From positions 30,305,024 to 30,369,023 of the forward strand of contig CM025850.1 in NCBI GenBank assembly GCA_003952965.2: 64,000 nt of DNA, in the 5' to 3' direction. This stretch comes from Morella rubra (taxonomy: Eukaryota; Streptophyta; Magnoliopsida; Fagales; Myricaceae). This document shows, one piece after another, positions 48,960 through 62,238 of the stretch (its first letter is position 1; every line of letters starts with the position of its first letter). Made by a program: the position numbers and the translations under genes. The notes beneath the pieces are model-generated. The model saw only the letters and a program-made list of their open reading frames with translations. It had not been told where the DNA came from and searched no databases.

Positions 48960-49700
48960 ATATCTCCAGTGTCCCTTGACTTCAAAAAACCCCTCTTTAT
49001 TGTATAATAGCCTCTCTGAATATTTTGCAAACACCTTAGAACACTTAAATAAATATTTTGCAGAGATTCAAGAAAGCCTCCAAGAAACCATTTCCTAGAT
49101 CTTGTACCCTCTGTTCTTGTTGCTGTTTGAGAGTGATTGGTAATCTGAACGTGGAGATCAGATCTTTGTTCATCCTTTCAGTTTGATCACGAAATTTCAA
49201 TCCCTAGATTGAACAAGAGAGCTTTGGAGTTGCTGAAGTTCGAAAGGTGTTGGAATTCTAGCATTGTTGAAAGTGCAGCCACTTGAGTTCAAGTTGAAAG
49301 ACTGTTCCGTGGTGAAGAATCGAGAAACTGATCGGGATAGGAGTTCCTCTCCCCTGCAAGTTGTAGATTCAGTCGTTGGGCGTTTGAGTAAGGTTACGAT
49401 AGATATTAGATTAGCAAAGGGTTGCTGAATTTATAGATCATCGTGTAACCGAGATTGAGTTTCTAGTGATTAGTTTGCTGGACTGGGTCCGAAGAGTTTT
49501 TCTTCCTCGTAGATGTTCCACTTGAAAGTTTCCTCCGTCAACAATTTCTTGTGTCAATTGTGGTTAAATTTGTGTTATTGTTATCGTTTTATATCTATCT
49601 TGTTATTTACTAATCGTTCTTGTTTAAGTGATTAAAGATTCTCAATCTTGGTGGATTGTAAATCTTGTTGCAAGAAAATTCATGGTAAAAGGTAAATCTA
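48960..49700 (+). mobile_element. Possible Copia-type LTR remnant
   Basis: The stretch has the style of a Copia R-U5 region: a TATA-like TTGTATAATAG near 49000, a G/A-rich leader, then AGTTTTTCTTCCTCG and GTTTCCTCCGTCAACAATTTCTTGTGTC near 49494-49556. Ends and target duplication were not found. Old and without coding sequence nearby. Confidence 0.35.
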
Positions 49701-52540
49701 GGTAAGAGTTTTATTAATCAATATCTCATTGTGTTGACTTTAGATAGAAAATATCTTGCTAATATACTTTTGTATAATCTGTCAAATCCGTTTGTTTATG
49801 GTTCAGAGTTTAAAGTAGTATACTACAACTTTATGGAGTATTTGATAGCATATTGGTTTAATTTGAGTTATGGGATTTACATTGAATATATTGCATTTGA
49901 AATCTTCTATGATCACTAGAATTTATTAGAATATATTGTATCATATAGGATAGGTTACAGTTTTAAATAGATTGCTGAAATTTTTAAATATACCTATTCA
50001 CTTCCCTTTAAGTATTTTGTTCGCTATTTGAGTCTAAATTAAGTTGTTCAGCATACATACCATAGAAACCAAAATATAATGTACATGCAACTCTATCCAA
50101 AAATATATTTCCTGATGCTTTTTTTATGTTTGGCGCAACTGAAAATTAAGTTACTTAGGGGAAAATTAAAATACAATATATATATATACAAGAGGTGAAA
50201 ATTAATTGATCGGATTTTGTATGATATGATGAGCTGATGTTTGTCGTCGGGCATCGTTATCTGAATCCACCAAATTTGTGTTTGGTAAGTTACTTTCTAA
50301 TGGGAACGGGACAACAAATTAGTGGAAAAACGTCCTTTCATCTTTCAGGAAAGTTAGTGGAAATAATATAGTAACTATCTCGACCGACGAATTGCTGGGT
50401 CTTATGAGGTGGTTCTTACGGTAATTTTATTTTTCAATCAAATCATTCATTTTTATTATAATAATTAATAAAAAAATTCATTTAATTATCTCTTTTACTA
50501 TTTTATCAATTTTAATATTCTAAAATTTTATCCTCTCCAAATTTTAGCATTCAAAAACACTTTCAATGTCGAAGTAAACAAAGTTATATAAGAATGCAAA
50601 ATAAGGGAAAATAAAAACAGAAGAGCACGCGATGGTTTCTTTTCATCAAGTAGGGAATATTACTTTCTTCTCTTTAACTACGAGTAATTTTGGAGGCCAA
50701 CCTTAGAGAAACTGACCGGCCCACTGATCAATCTATCATTTAAGTCGCGAATTTTTTTTTTCACAAGTATTGGTTTGAATCTTTGAGTGTGCGCCTATTC
50801 CATATCCTCATAGGCCTCTGCTATCACTTGAGCTACCCGACTAGATTTATATTTGAATAGTTTTTTTTTTCTAAGTAGGTTTATATTTGAATAGTTGGTT
50901 TAATAGTACAAGCTTGAGAACGGATTCCCCTAAACATTCTTTACTTAATTGTACGATGCAATATTCTAGAGAGATAGGTAAAAAAAAAATTAAATATTGC
51001 ACATTAAATACTAGCTAGGAAAACTTCAAACGAATAAGATGTTGAATCCATATTTATCATCTGATCATTATCTAAATTGCACGGAAGAAAGAATTATAGA
51101 AAATTTTAATATTCCAGTAACAAATTATATAAAAAGCTTTTTTATATACACTGTTCGAAAACAATGTAACCCTATTAACTAATAATCTAACTAAAAATTA
51201 GTGTTCGAACTAAATGAACCGAATTTAAATTGAACTTATACAAATCGAGTTCGAACTGTTCATGAACAGTTCGTTTCATTTACAGCCATATTCACGGTGT
51301 CTCCGAAGGCATCCTAAATATTTCAGCATGTATAGTACTCGTTCCGCATATTTTACATAAAACCTTGCGGTTCTGATGAATTGGTACTGTTTCTGATCTT
51401 AATTCGTGCCAACCCAGTTCCCGTGGGTTGTTGTTTCTGATCTTAATTCGGCACATGTTTTTTTTGTGGCGAAACGATAAAATATTGTTCGCCGGCCGCT
51501 TACTTGTTCGCCATTTTGACTGCGGGTTGTTGGGTCGTGATCTTGGCCAACGACGGCGGCCTTAATTCGTGACCCATTTCCTTTTGGGCAGGGTAGGTGA
51601 GAAAAAAAAACCATCGGGCATATCTTTTGCTAAAGTTGAACAATTTTGTTGACAGGAAGTCTAAGCTTCCCTCCCATTGGAGGAAATAGTTGTTGCTGTG
51701 ATCAAAACTAAACTTAACACTGAAGAAAACGAATATACACAGGAATTAATGCAAAATAAAGCGAAAAAAGTGCATAAGCACACGTACTTAATTTGTTTTA
51801 TCAAGTCCGAAACAATGTTTAAATGATTGGTTTAGTAGCAGAGACAAATTGCAATACAATTTCCTAAGTTTTATTGTGAGATTTTAAAAGACATATACAG
51901 ATAAGTATATATAACATACACCTTAAATATTGTGCCACCTATATGTAGTGCTCGAAATTTCACATAGTATCTATAAATATTGTAAAGTTTACACATTGTA
52001 TTGTAAAACTTGCGTAAAATAAAGAATAGTATGTAATTATGATCCTGTAATAAATCACATAAGTGGTTTTTGTATACTATTCAAAGAATGAATCATAATA
52101 ATAATACGGTAAAACATCATAGTACACTCCATGTTTATGGAATAAAATCAAACTGTCTCCTTCAAGTTTTAATTTGTCTTGATTACGCCTCTCTAAGTTA
52201 CAAAAAATATCAATTGTCGTCCCCCATTAAATTTGGGTATGATACTAGACGGATAGTGATGTGAACTGATACAAATGTCCTTCCGAGACAAAATTAAAAT
52301 AAAATAAATAGAACCAGTAAAATAGGAATATATTTAACGTTAATTTTTTATTTTATTTTTTGAATTTCTCAAATATTTAATAATTTTGTGAAATTTCAAT
52401 TAGTTCAAATCACTCTCTGTTTGGTTTAATATACGATCAAATTTGACCGGGGGTGATAATTGATGTTTTTTGCAACTTGTGGGGAACATTTTAATTTTAC
52501 TCCATAAATATGGGGTATAATATTTCACCTAATAATAATA
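49700..52540. other. Gene-poor AT-rich stretch
   Basis: No gene supported. A piece at about 51500-51610 is related to 56050-56135 (shared TTTTTGACT-CGGGTTGTTG and GGTAGGTGAGAAA), so parts of this stretch belong to a local duplication. Confidence 0.45.
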
Positions 52541-52705
52541 AATGTGCCACATTCGAGACAGAAACTAATTAATAGGGAGGAAACAAAAAAGGCACGAATG
52601 ATGGAAAAGAGGAATAACATATTGTGTATTAGAAGGCGTTCTAAATATTTATTTATAATATGTGAAGCATTTTTTTTTTTTTTAAAGAGAATCTTGTGTA
52701 GTAGC

Positions 52706-54892
52706 TGGTGGCAGAGTCATGATTGAAGTCTTGGGGGACAAAGTTACAAAGAGGAATAACGGTGATGTTCAACAATAACAAATATTTACCTTTTTGAGGA
52801 AATATTTTGAAAGTAAAAAAACTTCATAACTAAACATCCATAATCTCAAAAAATTTAACACCGATTTCTATATTTTCACACAAACACCAATATCTTATAA
52901 AAAAATTTCCATCAAATCATTTTTCTGCATACTTTTCACTAAACTTAAATACCTTTTTATTACAAAACTCCGTTGAACCATCCTTCTTTACATTTTTTTT
53001 TTTTTTTATAAAATTGCAATAAAAATCAACCTACAGTCAAATATCTTTAAAAAATTCATCAACTTTTTACAAACCCCAATAAAATTTCAATCTACCTATA
53101 TATTCACACATTTGAGAGAAATAAATAACAAAATAGAAAAAAAACTGTTATTTACGTCATAAAATAAATTGCATCTCTTAGTGAACTTTTAGTTGCATTA
53201 GCATTTGTTGTAATTTTTAAAAATACTTTAATTCATTTCTTATTTCTTGTCATTTTAAGGTGTATGATGTTTAAAGCATTAAATTTGTCTCATATATTTT
53301 TGTAATAAATGGTATTTGAAGGCGTAAGAAAAAAAAGGATAATATTTGTGAGTCTAAATAACAACCCAAGAGGGGAGGAGGGGGGGGGGGGGGTGAATTG
53401 AGTTTATCAAAAACTTACTCCTTTTTGATAAAAATATAGATCTGAAAAATACCCCTCTTTAACAAATAAAAATGCAGATCTGAATGTGTTTCATGCTAAG
53501 CAAAATATAAGCAATAAATGATAAAGCATAAATCTCCATAAATATGAATATGTACCGAATAGTAAGAGAGATAGAGTTAGAGAGACGACACCGCAATTTT
53601 AGGTGGTTCGGCCAATACTTGCCTACGTTCACCCCTAAGGCTATTGACTTCTTGGGCTTCCTTTACTATTCTCCAAATAGCAAATACACCTTAGCTTCCG
53701 GGGTGCTAAGGAACCTTTACAAAGTTTTTCGAGCTCACGCTTTAACTCTTTTCACAAATCCCAAAACCCAAGGGATTTCTTCTACTCTCACAAGTAGGAT
53801 AAATATTTACCTAACACTCAAATGTTTTCCAAAAGATGGATATAAAGGAATAACAATGAATGACTTTTTAAGCTGAATAAGCCAATGAAAAGCTCAAAAC
53901 ATATGGAATAGCTCTCTAAGCTGAATTAGTAAGTGAAAAGCTCAATAGAGTGCAAGAAGACAAGATTCTCAAAGGAAAGCTAAAGTTTGGTAGGTGGGAG
54001 CACAAGCTTTCTTGGTAGATGCGGTTTTCCCTCTTTTTCAAAGCACTTTCTCTCTCTAGAAATTAGGGTAAGAATATTTGCAAGTTCCTTTTCTCTTCTT
54101 CAAGAAATTTCTCTTTCTTTGAAGGCTAGATTGTCAATGACGAGTAAGAGAACAAGATTCAACAATGAAAGCTTTGGTCTTGAAGGATTCAGCAGAGGAT
54201 TTCTTTGGATTTGGCAATTTCTCTCTCTAGATGATGCAATCTTTCTTTCTCTCTCTATCTCGTTCTATAAATAGCCCCAAGGACTTCAACGGTCTTCAAG
54301 TAGCTTTATTGTACCGTTGGAGGGGTACCCAAGTCATTTTAGAGCATTTTAAATGATTTGGCGTCGTTTCCAAATTTTCTGCAAAATCGCAGTATGTGTC
54401 GACACAGTCAAAAAACTGAAAATGGTGTAGTGTCAAAGTGCAATTGTCTTCGAGTCTGGAAACAGTTGTTCGACACCATTCAATGTGTTGACACATTCAA
54501 TGTTGAAGAGAAAATTCAGCCTTTTGAAAGTGTCCAATCCATTCCAACACTTCTTTAAACACCTACAATATGAAAAATTGATCTTATCAACTTGTGTAAT
54601 GGTGTTCAAGTTCACTTAGAAATATTTTAGATAGAAAAATCGATCTTTTGAAATATATCTTTTAGAAAAGTGGATTGACAATGTAAAATCTAAAAGTCTT
54701 CAACAACTTAGACAATTTGTTATAGTTAAAATCAAATATGGATTGTTTGCAAAACAACCTTAGGCTAACAATATTTTTGGCCTTGCAAACGGGATGTTTT
54801 TCAAAAAATTTGGGAGGGGGAATGGTATATTTAGGTGTAAAAGGGGGTGAATGAAATTTGGGGGGTGCTGGCCCCCATCCTTGTCTCCACCA
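52706..54892. mobile_element. Non-autonomous hAT element with a nested solo LTR
   Basis: The left end TGGTGGCAGAGTCATGATTG pairs with the right end, which reads TGGTGGAGACAAGGATGGG inward. The flanking 8-bp sequences, GTAGTAGC and CTAGCGGC, are similar but mutated. The paralogous stretch 55675-55890 carries the same flanks without the insertion, so it acts as an empty site. Without the nested LTR the element is about 0.76 kb and has no transposase. Confidence 0.6.
53347..54770 (-). mobile_element. Solo LTR, Copia (SIRE-like)
   Basis: 1,424 bp beginning TGTGAG and ending GGCTAACA, flanked by a perfect ATATT target duplication (53342-53346 and 54771-54775). It shares conserved blocks with 59387-60700 (GGTGGTTCGGCCAA, CTTGCCTACGT, GGGTGCTAAGGAACC). 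Orientation is inferred from the second copy, where a purine-rich tract borders the GGCTAATA end, so the LTR reads on the minus strand. It is nested in the hAT element at 52706-54892. Confidence 0.8.
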
Positions 54893-56330
54893 CTAGCGGC
54901 AGCCCATCGAAATGGTACCCACCATAATGTAAGGTAAATTCTGGGTGAATAAGTGAAATTTTAATATCACTGCAAGGATTTTGACTTTTAATGATGAAAT
55001 TTTAGGTGATGAAACCAATTTCGTCACTAAAAGTAAGGTTGTTGTGATAAATTTTTAGTGACAAAAATTGATTTTGTTACAAAGTTCATCACAACAGCCA
55101 GTATAAGTGACGAAATTTAAATTTCCTCACAAAAGGTAAACTTATTGCGACGAAAATACCGTCAGTAAAAATTAAAAAAAGTTTAAATAATTTTTGGTGG
55201 CGAAAATAGTTGTCACTTGGAGTAGAACTCTTTTGGGACGAAACTTTTCATCACCTCGTTTCCATCGTCTAATTAGACTATGGATCATCTAAAATTAAAA
55301 ATTAAATAAAAAAATTAATTTGTTGACAAAAACCTTCGTCACGAAAATTGGAATAATTTTGCGACAAAACCTAATTTTTCTCGTGTTTATGTTTTAAAAC
55401 CCGACCCTAACCCCGACCAAGATGTAACCTGACCAGTTCGGGTTGAATCGGATTAGTTTCAGGTCGAAGGATTTTTGGCCACCCCCAAGACTAGGAGGGG
55501 TAAGTTGGGAAAGAAGATTAACTAATTTTAGAAAGTAAACTAATTTCAGGAAAGTTGAGCTATGTTTTACAGTTGAACGAATTAAATTTTGGTTTACCGT
55601 ATTTTATAAAGTTATTCAAACAGTCGAAAGTATGAAAAATACTTTATAAAAATAAAAATATGACATGACAAATGGAGCCTAATTAATAGGGAGGAAACAA
55701 ACAGGGCACTAATGATAGAAAAGAGGATCATAACATATTATGTATGATCAGAAGGCATTCTAAATATTTATTTTTAATATGTGAAGTAATTTTTTTTTGT
55801 TACGTTAAGACCTGTGCGTCAGCCCACAGAAATGGTATCCACCACAATGCATAAATAAATTCTGGACGAATAAAGTGAAACTCCAATCCTTCCTGTTAGT
55901 TAAATCACGAGTTTAATCCTAGAGTAATATGCGAAGCATTTGTGTTGTGCATAAACGCAGATGATGCCACTGTTTCATGTCTAACCAGGTCACGTGACCG
56001 CAGCAGCAGCAGCAGGGCAGAACAATACATGAAACTCACGCCAAGTAGCCGACCTTTTTGACTCCGGGTTGTTGAGTCGAAGTTTGCCGTCTTGCCTACG
56101 ACCTCAACCCTTTTTCTTCTTCCGGTAGGTGAGAAAGAAAAACAAAAAAACTAAAAAGTCTCGATCGTGATTACTTGTTCATATTGTTCACAATTACTAG
56201 TTTGGAGTTATCGAGCTAATAATCAAAATCCTCTCCTACTTAATATATATACTGCTCCGTTCATCCAAAAAGAAAAAGAAAAGGGCGTGAAAGTTTTCTT
56301 GTCTCTTTATTGTGGTTGTTCAGCTAATTA
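54893..56330. repeat. Local duplicated and transposon-derived sequence
   Basis: 54896-54960 and 55835-55890 are paralogous flanks of the hAT insertion site. Between them, 54990-55400 is dense in TTTCGTCAC/GTGACGAAA words, as in subterminal parts of DNA transposons. 55390-55500 resembles a hAT end (AACCCGACCC words, then GGCCACCCCC). A (CAG)n run lies at 56000-56013. No gene. Confidence 0.4.
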
Positions 56331-56903
56331 GTAAGATCTAGCATGGTAGTCTGGACAAGAGCACGTGGGGTTCAGGTAGACCCGAAATCTGTCCCCATGC
56401 GGTCCCGCCCCTAGCTCCGTCCTTCCGATTAACGTAATATATATATAATTAAGACGTAGGTATATATATGCTTCAAAGGGACGTCCCAAACTCCCACTTA
56501 CACCGATCCAGTTGAATTCTATTGAAAGAATTACGAAATTTGGGTCTTCTAAAATATGTCTACAAAGCCTGAAATATATTGTATATATAAAAACAAAAAT
56601 GTTTTGTGGCGAACTATCTAAGAAATAGCATTTGTTTCGGTTGATTTTGATTTTATAGAACTTCACTTTTAATTTTTGAATTTTATAATTAGTACTTGTA
56701 TTACACGAGTTTTTACTGCATGATCTCTATTGATATCACATTGCTAACAAGAAATATGTAAAACGTATGATCTCCAATATTATTGATAAATTTCAAACAC
56801 CCCCCCCAAAAAAAAAAAAAAAAAAAAAAATCAGAACTTGTTATCGGAGAAGGCAGTGAGATGAAAAAACAAGCACACATAAACACGAAGAAGATTAAAA
56901 AAA

Positions 56904-57075
56904 GGGTTAGATGCACTTTGCACCCACGTGATTTGAGAGTTTTGACACTTTGTATCATATTCTTTTAATTTTAAGACTTTTCACACACGTGGGTGCAAAG
57001 TGTGTCTAAAATAAAAGAATATGGGGTGCATAGTGCCAGACTCCCTAACTACGTGGGTGCAAAGTGTAATTAATC
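56904..57075. mobile_element. Short MITE with a CACTTTGCACCCACGT end
   Basis: GATGCACTTTGCACCCACGTG on the left pairs with CACTTTGCACCCACGTAG read from the right. A third half-copy lies inside (ACACGTGGGTGCAAAGTGTG, about 56982-57003). It is related in wording to the Mutator-type MITE at 46572. Confidence 0.55.
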
Positions 57076-57116
57076 CTTTTTTAATATAGGGATAAAATAG
57101 GCAAGTGAGCCACGTG

Positions 57117-57262
57117 TAGAACAGAGTGACTGTGATCGGCGTGGAGCAAGATGACAAATGGATTTTCGGAGGAGAGGATCTGGTTCGAGCGGAGGAGAGG
57201 ATCTGGTTCTTCTGAGGAAACGTCAAAGGAGCTGGGAAGCCATGATCATTGAATCACGGCTA
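57117..57262 (-). pseudogene. IDH exon 1 fragment (duplicated copy)
   Basis: Matches the 5' part of IDH exon 1 and its start region (39656-39810). It shares GTGATCGGCGTGGAG, GAGGAGAGGATCTGGTTCG and GAGCTGGGAAGCCATGATCA, with an internal deletion and a short repeat of the GAGGAGAGGATCTGGTTC unit. It stops abruptly at a transposon. It is the left edge of the second copy of the IDH-PAL block. Confidence 0.8.
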
Positions 57263-59386
57263 GAGGCAGAACCAGGATTAGAAGCCAACCATGGCGAATT
57301 TTTAAAGCGAAATGAATGAAATTTTTTTTTTTCATACGTAATTCTAAAAATTGTCTTAGAATTACAATATCAAAAATTAAAGACTAAAAACATTAAAAAT
57401 ATTGAAATACACATATCGTACTATGTACTATGACTGAGAGGGGCAATTGGATCCTGCGTTTCTGCATCTTTTGAAAATGTTGCAAAACGACTTCGTTCTC
57501 TATAGTTTCAAAAATTTCCCGCTCGATGTACACTATCATGCAATCATTCATTTAGTCATCTCCCATCCTATTACGCAAACCAGTCTTGATAATCTTCATC
57601 GCAGAGAACACTCTCTCAACGGTTGCAATCGCAACTGGTAAGACCAATGCCAACTCAATAAGCTGATAAATTAGTGGATACAAAATATTCTTTATGGTCT
57701 GAACCATCTTCACAGCAAGATCTCCAATATCTTGAAGCTTAGAAAAAACATCATGCAATCTAACATCTTTAATGTAGGTGTCAAGCTGATCTCTAAGAAA
57801 CAACTTCTCAGTTGTTGAGAAATCTTCTAGATAAAACTCAGCAAGACGACATAACCTATCAAGATCAAATGTTGAGAATGAGTCCATTGGATCAACGAGT
57901 ATCACCTGGTCATACAAGACTGGTTTCTTGATTTTTGCCCATTCCACTAGAAATCTCTCCATTTTTCAACCTCTCCACTATCTTCTCATGTTGACTTTGT
58001 CGAAGATTATCTTTCCTTTTACAAGAAGCTCCGACCATAGTCACAATCAAAGAAGTGTAATTAAAAAAATCACTAATTTGAAAGTTATTCTTTGCAATAG
58101 CCATAACTGCCAGTTGAAGTTGGTGAGCAAAACAATGGATATAGGTAGCAGAAGGATTATCCCTCAAAATGAGCGACTTCAACCCATTGAACTCGCCTCG
58201 CATGTTTGATGCCCCATCATATCCTTGACCTCTTAATTTGGATATTGACAACCCATAGCTTACAAACAATTTGTCTATAGCATCTTTTAAAGATTGAGAG
58301 CAAGTATCAGGAACATGTTCCACACAAGAAACATTTCAATCACCTGTCCATATTTGTTCACATATCTCAAAACCACTGCCATTTGCTCATTCACTGAATT
58401 ATCTCAAGACTCATCAACCATAAGAGAAAAAAAACTGTCCCAATATCTTTAATAATGGCAATTGTGGTCTCTGCTGCACAAGCATTCACCAATTCTTTCT
58501 GAGTTTTTGGAGAAGTCATTTGGTTGTTTCCAGGAGCATTACTCTTAATTGTCTTAGCAACCTTTTCATCAAACTTACCATACCATTCCAAAATTTTAAG
58601 AAAATTGTCTTTCCTCAATGAACCTCGGACTCGTCATGACCACGAAAAGCCAATCCTTGCATCAAAAGAAACCGAATGCATTCTAAAACTGTTGTTAAAC
58701 GAATGCGATAAGCATTCTCTATATCATGCCCTTGTGCGGTTAACACATGTGACACACTTCGTCTCTGATTTTGGAATGCTTCACATTGCATTCTAGCTTC
58801 ATTGTGAGCACTATCATGTGTACCAACATGCTTACCAAAAACCTTCACTGCATTTTTCCAAGTGTTAAATCTCACAGAAGTAAACACATCTCCCCCGGAC
58901 CTTGCTCCTTCTAGATCGCCTAAACAAATAACACCACAAGTAATATGCGGCATCCTTGATATACTATATTCCAACCATAGAAATCTTTGAACCATGCTGC
59001 CTAAAACCCCTCATATCACTCCAATATTTCTTCTTGGGAAAATTATGGCTACGTGGTTGACAAGGACCTTTGATCAAGTACTCCCCACGAACTTAATCAA
59101 TAATCCTAGCACCATATTCTTCAATGGATTTACGTAACCCTAGGTCAGCAACAATATCATCTGGACTAAACTCAATAAGAGGTCTTTTCAAACTAGTATT
59201 CATTTCAGAACTAGTAGCCACATTAGGAGTATTAGACGACTCCACGCTTTGTGACTTTTTTGTGAAAAACCTTTCCATTATCTAAACAAAACAAAACAAA
59301 ACAAAACAAAATTCATATAAATTAAACAAATTTATAGATTTGTGGCATATGTTAGGTTGTTTGTGATGGAATCTTTTGTCATTAAC
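57263..59386 (-). mobile_element. hAT transposon (TTF/ZMYM1-like transposase, broken)
   Basis: The left end TAGAGGCAGAACCAGGATTA resembles the hAT end at 52706. The minus strand carries, in order, an N terminus (59278-59093, MERFFTKKSQSVESS), the TTF zinc-finger region (58995-58615, with GDVFTSVRFNTWKNAVK), a DUF4371 part (58618-58391 and 58323-57910, with GQGYDGASNMRGEFNG and YIHCFAHQLQLAV) and the C-terminal hAT dimerisation region (57962-57552, with IATVERVFSAMKIIKTGLRNRM). The frames are separate, and roughly 200 residues between LKNGEISSGMGKNQETS and the C-terminal part are missing. The 5' end is cut at the LTR. Inactive. Confidence 0.8.
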
Positions 59387-60775
59387 TGAGATGGCAAAAA
59401 CAACCTAAGAGGGGGGTGAATTGGGTTTTATAAAAACTTTTATCCTTTTTCTTATAAAACCAAATATGTAGAGATCCCTTTTTCTTTTTCTAAAGAGCAA
59501 GAGATTAGATCTATAAAATCAAGGACTATAATGAAGAATAAAAGGAATAGTTAAAGAAGCACAATAAATAGATATCAACAATAAATAGAGATAAGGGTAG
59601 AGAGATGACACCGTGACTTTTAGGTGGTTCGGCCAACACTTGCCTACGTCCACCCCCAAGGCTATTGACTTCCTTGGGCTTTCTTCACTATCTTCAAATA
59701 GGAAGTATACCTTAGCTTCTAGGGTGCTAAGGAACCTTTACAAAGTGTTTTTCGAGCTTACACTTTAACTCACTCTCACAAATCCTCACAACTTAGAGGA
59801 TTTCTTCTACCCAACAAGTAGGACAGTGTTTTCCCAAACACTTACGTGTTTTTCAAGAATGGGTACAAAGGGAATCTTAGTAAAGGCTCTTTAAGCTGAA
59901 TAAACAAGTATGAAGTACTGAGGTGTGCAAAGAGACAAGATTCACAAAGAAAGCAATAGTATTTGCAGGTGGGAGTACGAGCTTTCTTGGTTGGTGGAGC
60001 TTCTTTCTTCTTCAAAGCTTTTTCTCTCTCTAGAAATTAGGGCAAGAGTTAATAGCGCACACTTCCTCTTCTTTCTCTCTCCATCTTCTTCTATTTAAAG
60101 CTCCTAGGGCACCAAGGGTCTTCTTGTAAAGTTTGAGTGCCGTTGGAGGTCATTTGAGACAATTTGAAGACTTTTGAATGAGTTGGCGTCGCTCCAGGAT
60201 TTCTGCAAAATCGTGCAATGTGTCGACACATTGATGATATGTGCTGACACATTAAATTTGGCCTGAAAACAACCTCTCGGGTGTTAGTTCAATGTGTCGA
60301 CACTATGGCTCAATGTGTCGACACTTCCAACACTTAGTCAAAAAAAATATTTCGAATGACCTGAAAAACAAACTCTCGGGTAGTAGTTCAATGTGTCGAC
60401 ACTATGGTCAATGTGTCGACACTTCCAACACTTAGACAAAAAATTGTTCTTTAATAGCAACTACTTCAATTCAATAAATCTCAAAAATACTTACAATATA
60501 AAAGATGATCAATTAGCAAGTGTAATGATGATCAAATATGCTTGGAGAGATTTTAGAATAAGGAAACCTTGATACTCTAAAAACATAATTTTCTTGAAAA
60601 GAATTTCAATGTAAAAACTAAAAGTCTTGAACGAGTTTGAAAACTTTGTTATCATCAAAATCAAAATGGATTGTTTGTAAGAACAACCTTGGGCTAATAA
60701 TCTCTCCCTTTTTTATGATGACAAAACCATTTAAAAATGACAATTTGCTAATAAATAGAAAAGCTCCCCCTGAGA
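59387..60775 (-). mobile_element. Copia (SIRE-like) LTR with a short piece of internal sequence
   Basis: LTR 59387 to about 60700, homologous to the solo LTR at 53347-54770. The adjoining 60701-60775 looks internal: on the minus strand it reads AGGGGGAGC, then GTCATCATAAAAAAGGGAGAGA, a polypurine tract directly before the LTR. The rest of the element is missing. The repeated ATGTGTCGACAC words at 60220-60425 are internal to the LTR. Confidence 0.65.
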
Positions 60776-60783
60776 ACAAGCAG

Positions 60784-61128
60784 GAGTTTTTTAACCTGAA
60801 CCCGAACGGAACGGATTTCGAGCCGAACCCGATAATCGGGTTCGGCTCGGGGCGGGTTCGGGGTGGGCCTTAAAAATTGGCCCAGAACGTTTTGAGGCCC
60901 CAAAACGTTCTGGGCTGTCTAACCTCGAATATTCACCAACAAAAGCTGTCCAATTTAAAGGGTTCGGGATTTTTTTTAAAGAACCCGAAAGAACCCGAAA
61001 CTAAACCCGTCCCGATTATTTTTTTTTTTTTTTTCAAACCTGAACCCGAAACCGAACCCGGCTAAACCCGCCCCGATCGGGTCGGAAATGGGTCGGTCAT
61101 TCGGGTCGCGGATTTTTTGCCCACCCCT
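60784..61128. mobile_element. End of a non-autonomous hAT element with CCCGAACC subterminal repeats
   Basis: Dense AACCCGAAC/GGGTTCGG words end in TTTTTTGCCCACCCCTA, the complement of the common plant hAT end TAGGGGTGGGCA. The next bases, GCACCTAC, are the original sequence of the duplicated block (40043-40050 in copy 1), so the insertion point is exact. The opposite end is missing or lies beyond other insertions. Confidence 0.65.
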
Positions 61129-62238
61129 AGCACCTACTGTAGGTCGTTTATGCAAGACGAGAATAATTTTCTTTTTTTAAGCCCATCCAAACTCTTTAGG
61201 ATAAATTCTTTTCTACAGGTGTTCCTCGAATAAAGACACATCATTTGATTTTAGTTTACACTGTAAAAAGTAAATTAAATGAGAAAAATATACCGAAAAT
61301 GGAAAAAAAAATAATTCTAAAAAAAAGTTTGGCACTCCACTCCTTGAAAAAAATAAAAAATTAAATAAATAACTCGAAATTACACAAGAAAGAGACGAAA
61401 AAGAAGATTAATAAAAATAATAGAGAACTTTCTTTTAAAAAGAATACATAAAATTGAAATAAATCCTGAAAGAGCCAAAATTAAGTATAAAAGAAAAGAC
61501 ACAACCAAATAAATAAAATAAAGTATGGCTCTACCATAACCAATAATAAGTAATAAAAAAACAAAAGGAAAAAAATTTTTTTTTTTTGAAAAAAAAAGCA
61601 TAAACCTCCTACTTTACAAAGGAGAAAAAGAGAAATAAAAATTTAAATAAATTTTGGAAAATCCTCTCGCCTATAGGATCCACCCTCCTGCAGGAGGAGG
61701 GTGGGTCGCAAACACCCACCGCCACGCTCCTCCTGGAATTTAGGGCTGGTGCTTTTAATGCTGTATTTAAAATTTTTTATTACTTGTGTTTAAATATTTT
61801 ATGATTTATTGTAATTGTACTTGTTCGTTTGTAAATGTCTTTCATGGTTTTTTCCTAATATGTTGTTTTGTCTTTTTTTTTTCTTATATTTTTATATTTA
61901 TTTTATTCTAATAGATTTTATTTCAATTTTTTTCTCTTTCTTTTCTATTTTATTATGCTTTTCTGGTTCTGCTTGGTTCAATATTTTTCATAGAGTGTGG
62001 AATCATATCAAACATAAGTAGGAGTTCAACTTAAAAAAAAAAAACAATAGAAGTGTTTTTTTTTAGAAAATATAATTTAAATAATAAAATCTATTTATTT
62101 CTATCATTAAATTTGTAGAATAAATGATAAATTGTATATAATATCAGAATCTAGATCTTGAGTTAAAGTTGTAGTTTTGCACTTCATTCTAATTTCAATT
62201 AAATATTACACATTTATGATTTTCTTAATAAAGGAGAA

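Noticed and set aside
53544-53876. 110-residue open frame, plus strand
   Set aside because: Entirely inside the solo LTR at 53347-54770.
60220-60425. Repeated ATGTGTCGACAC words, considered as a regulatory array or CRISPR-like repeat
   Set aside because: Spacing is irregular, there are no unique spacers of constant length, the DNA is plant nuclear, and the words lie inside an LTR.
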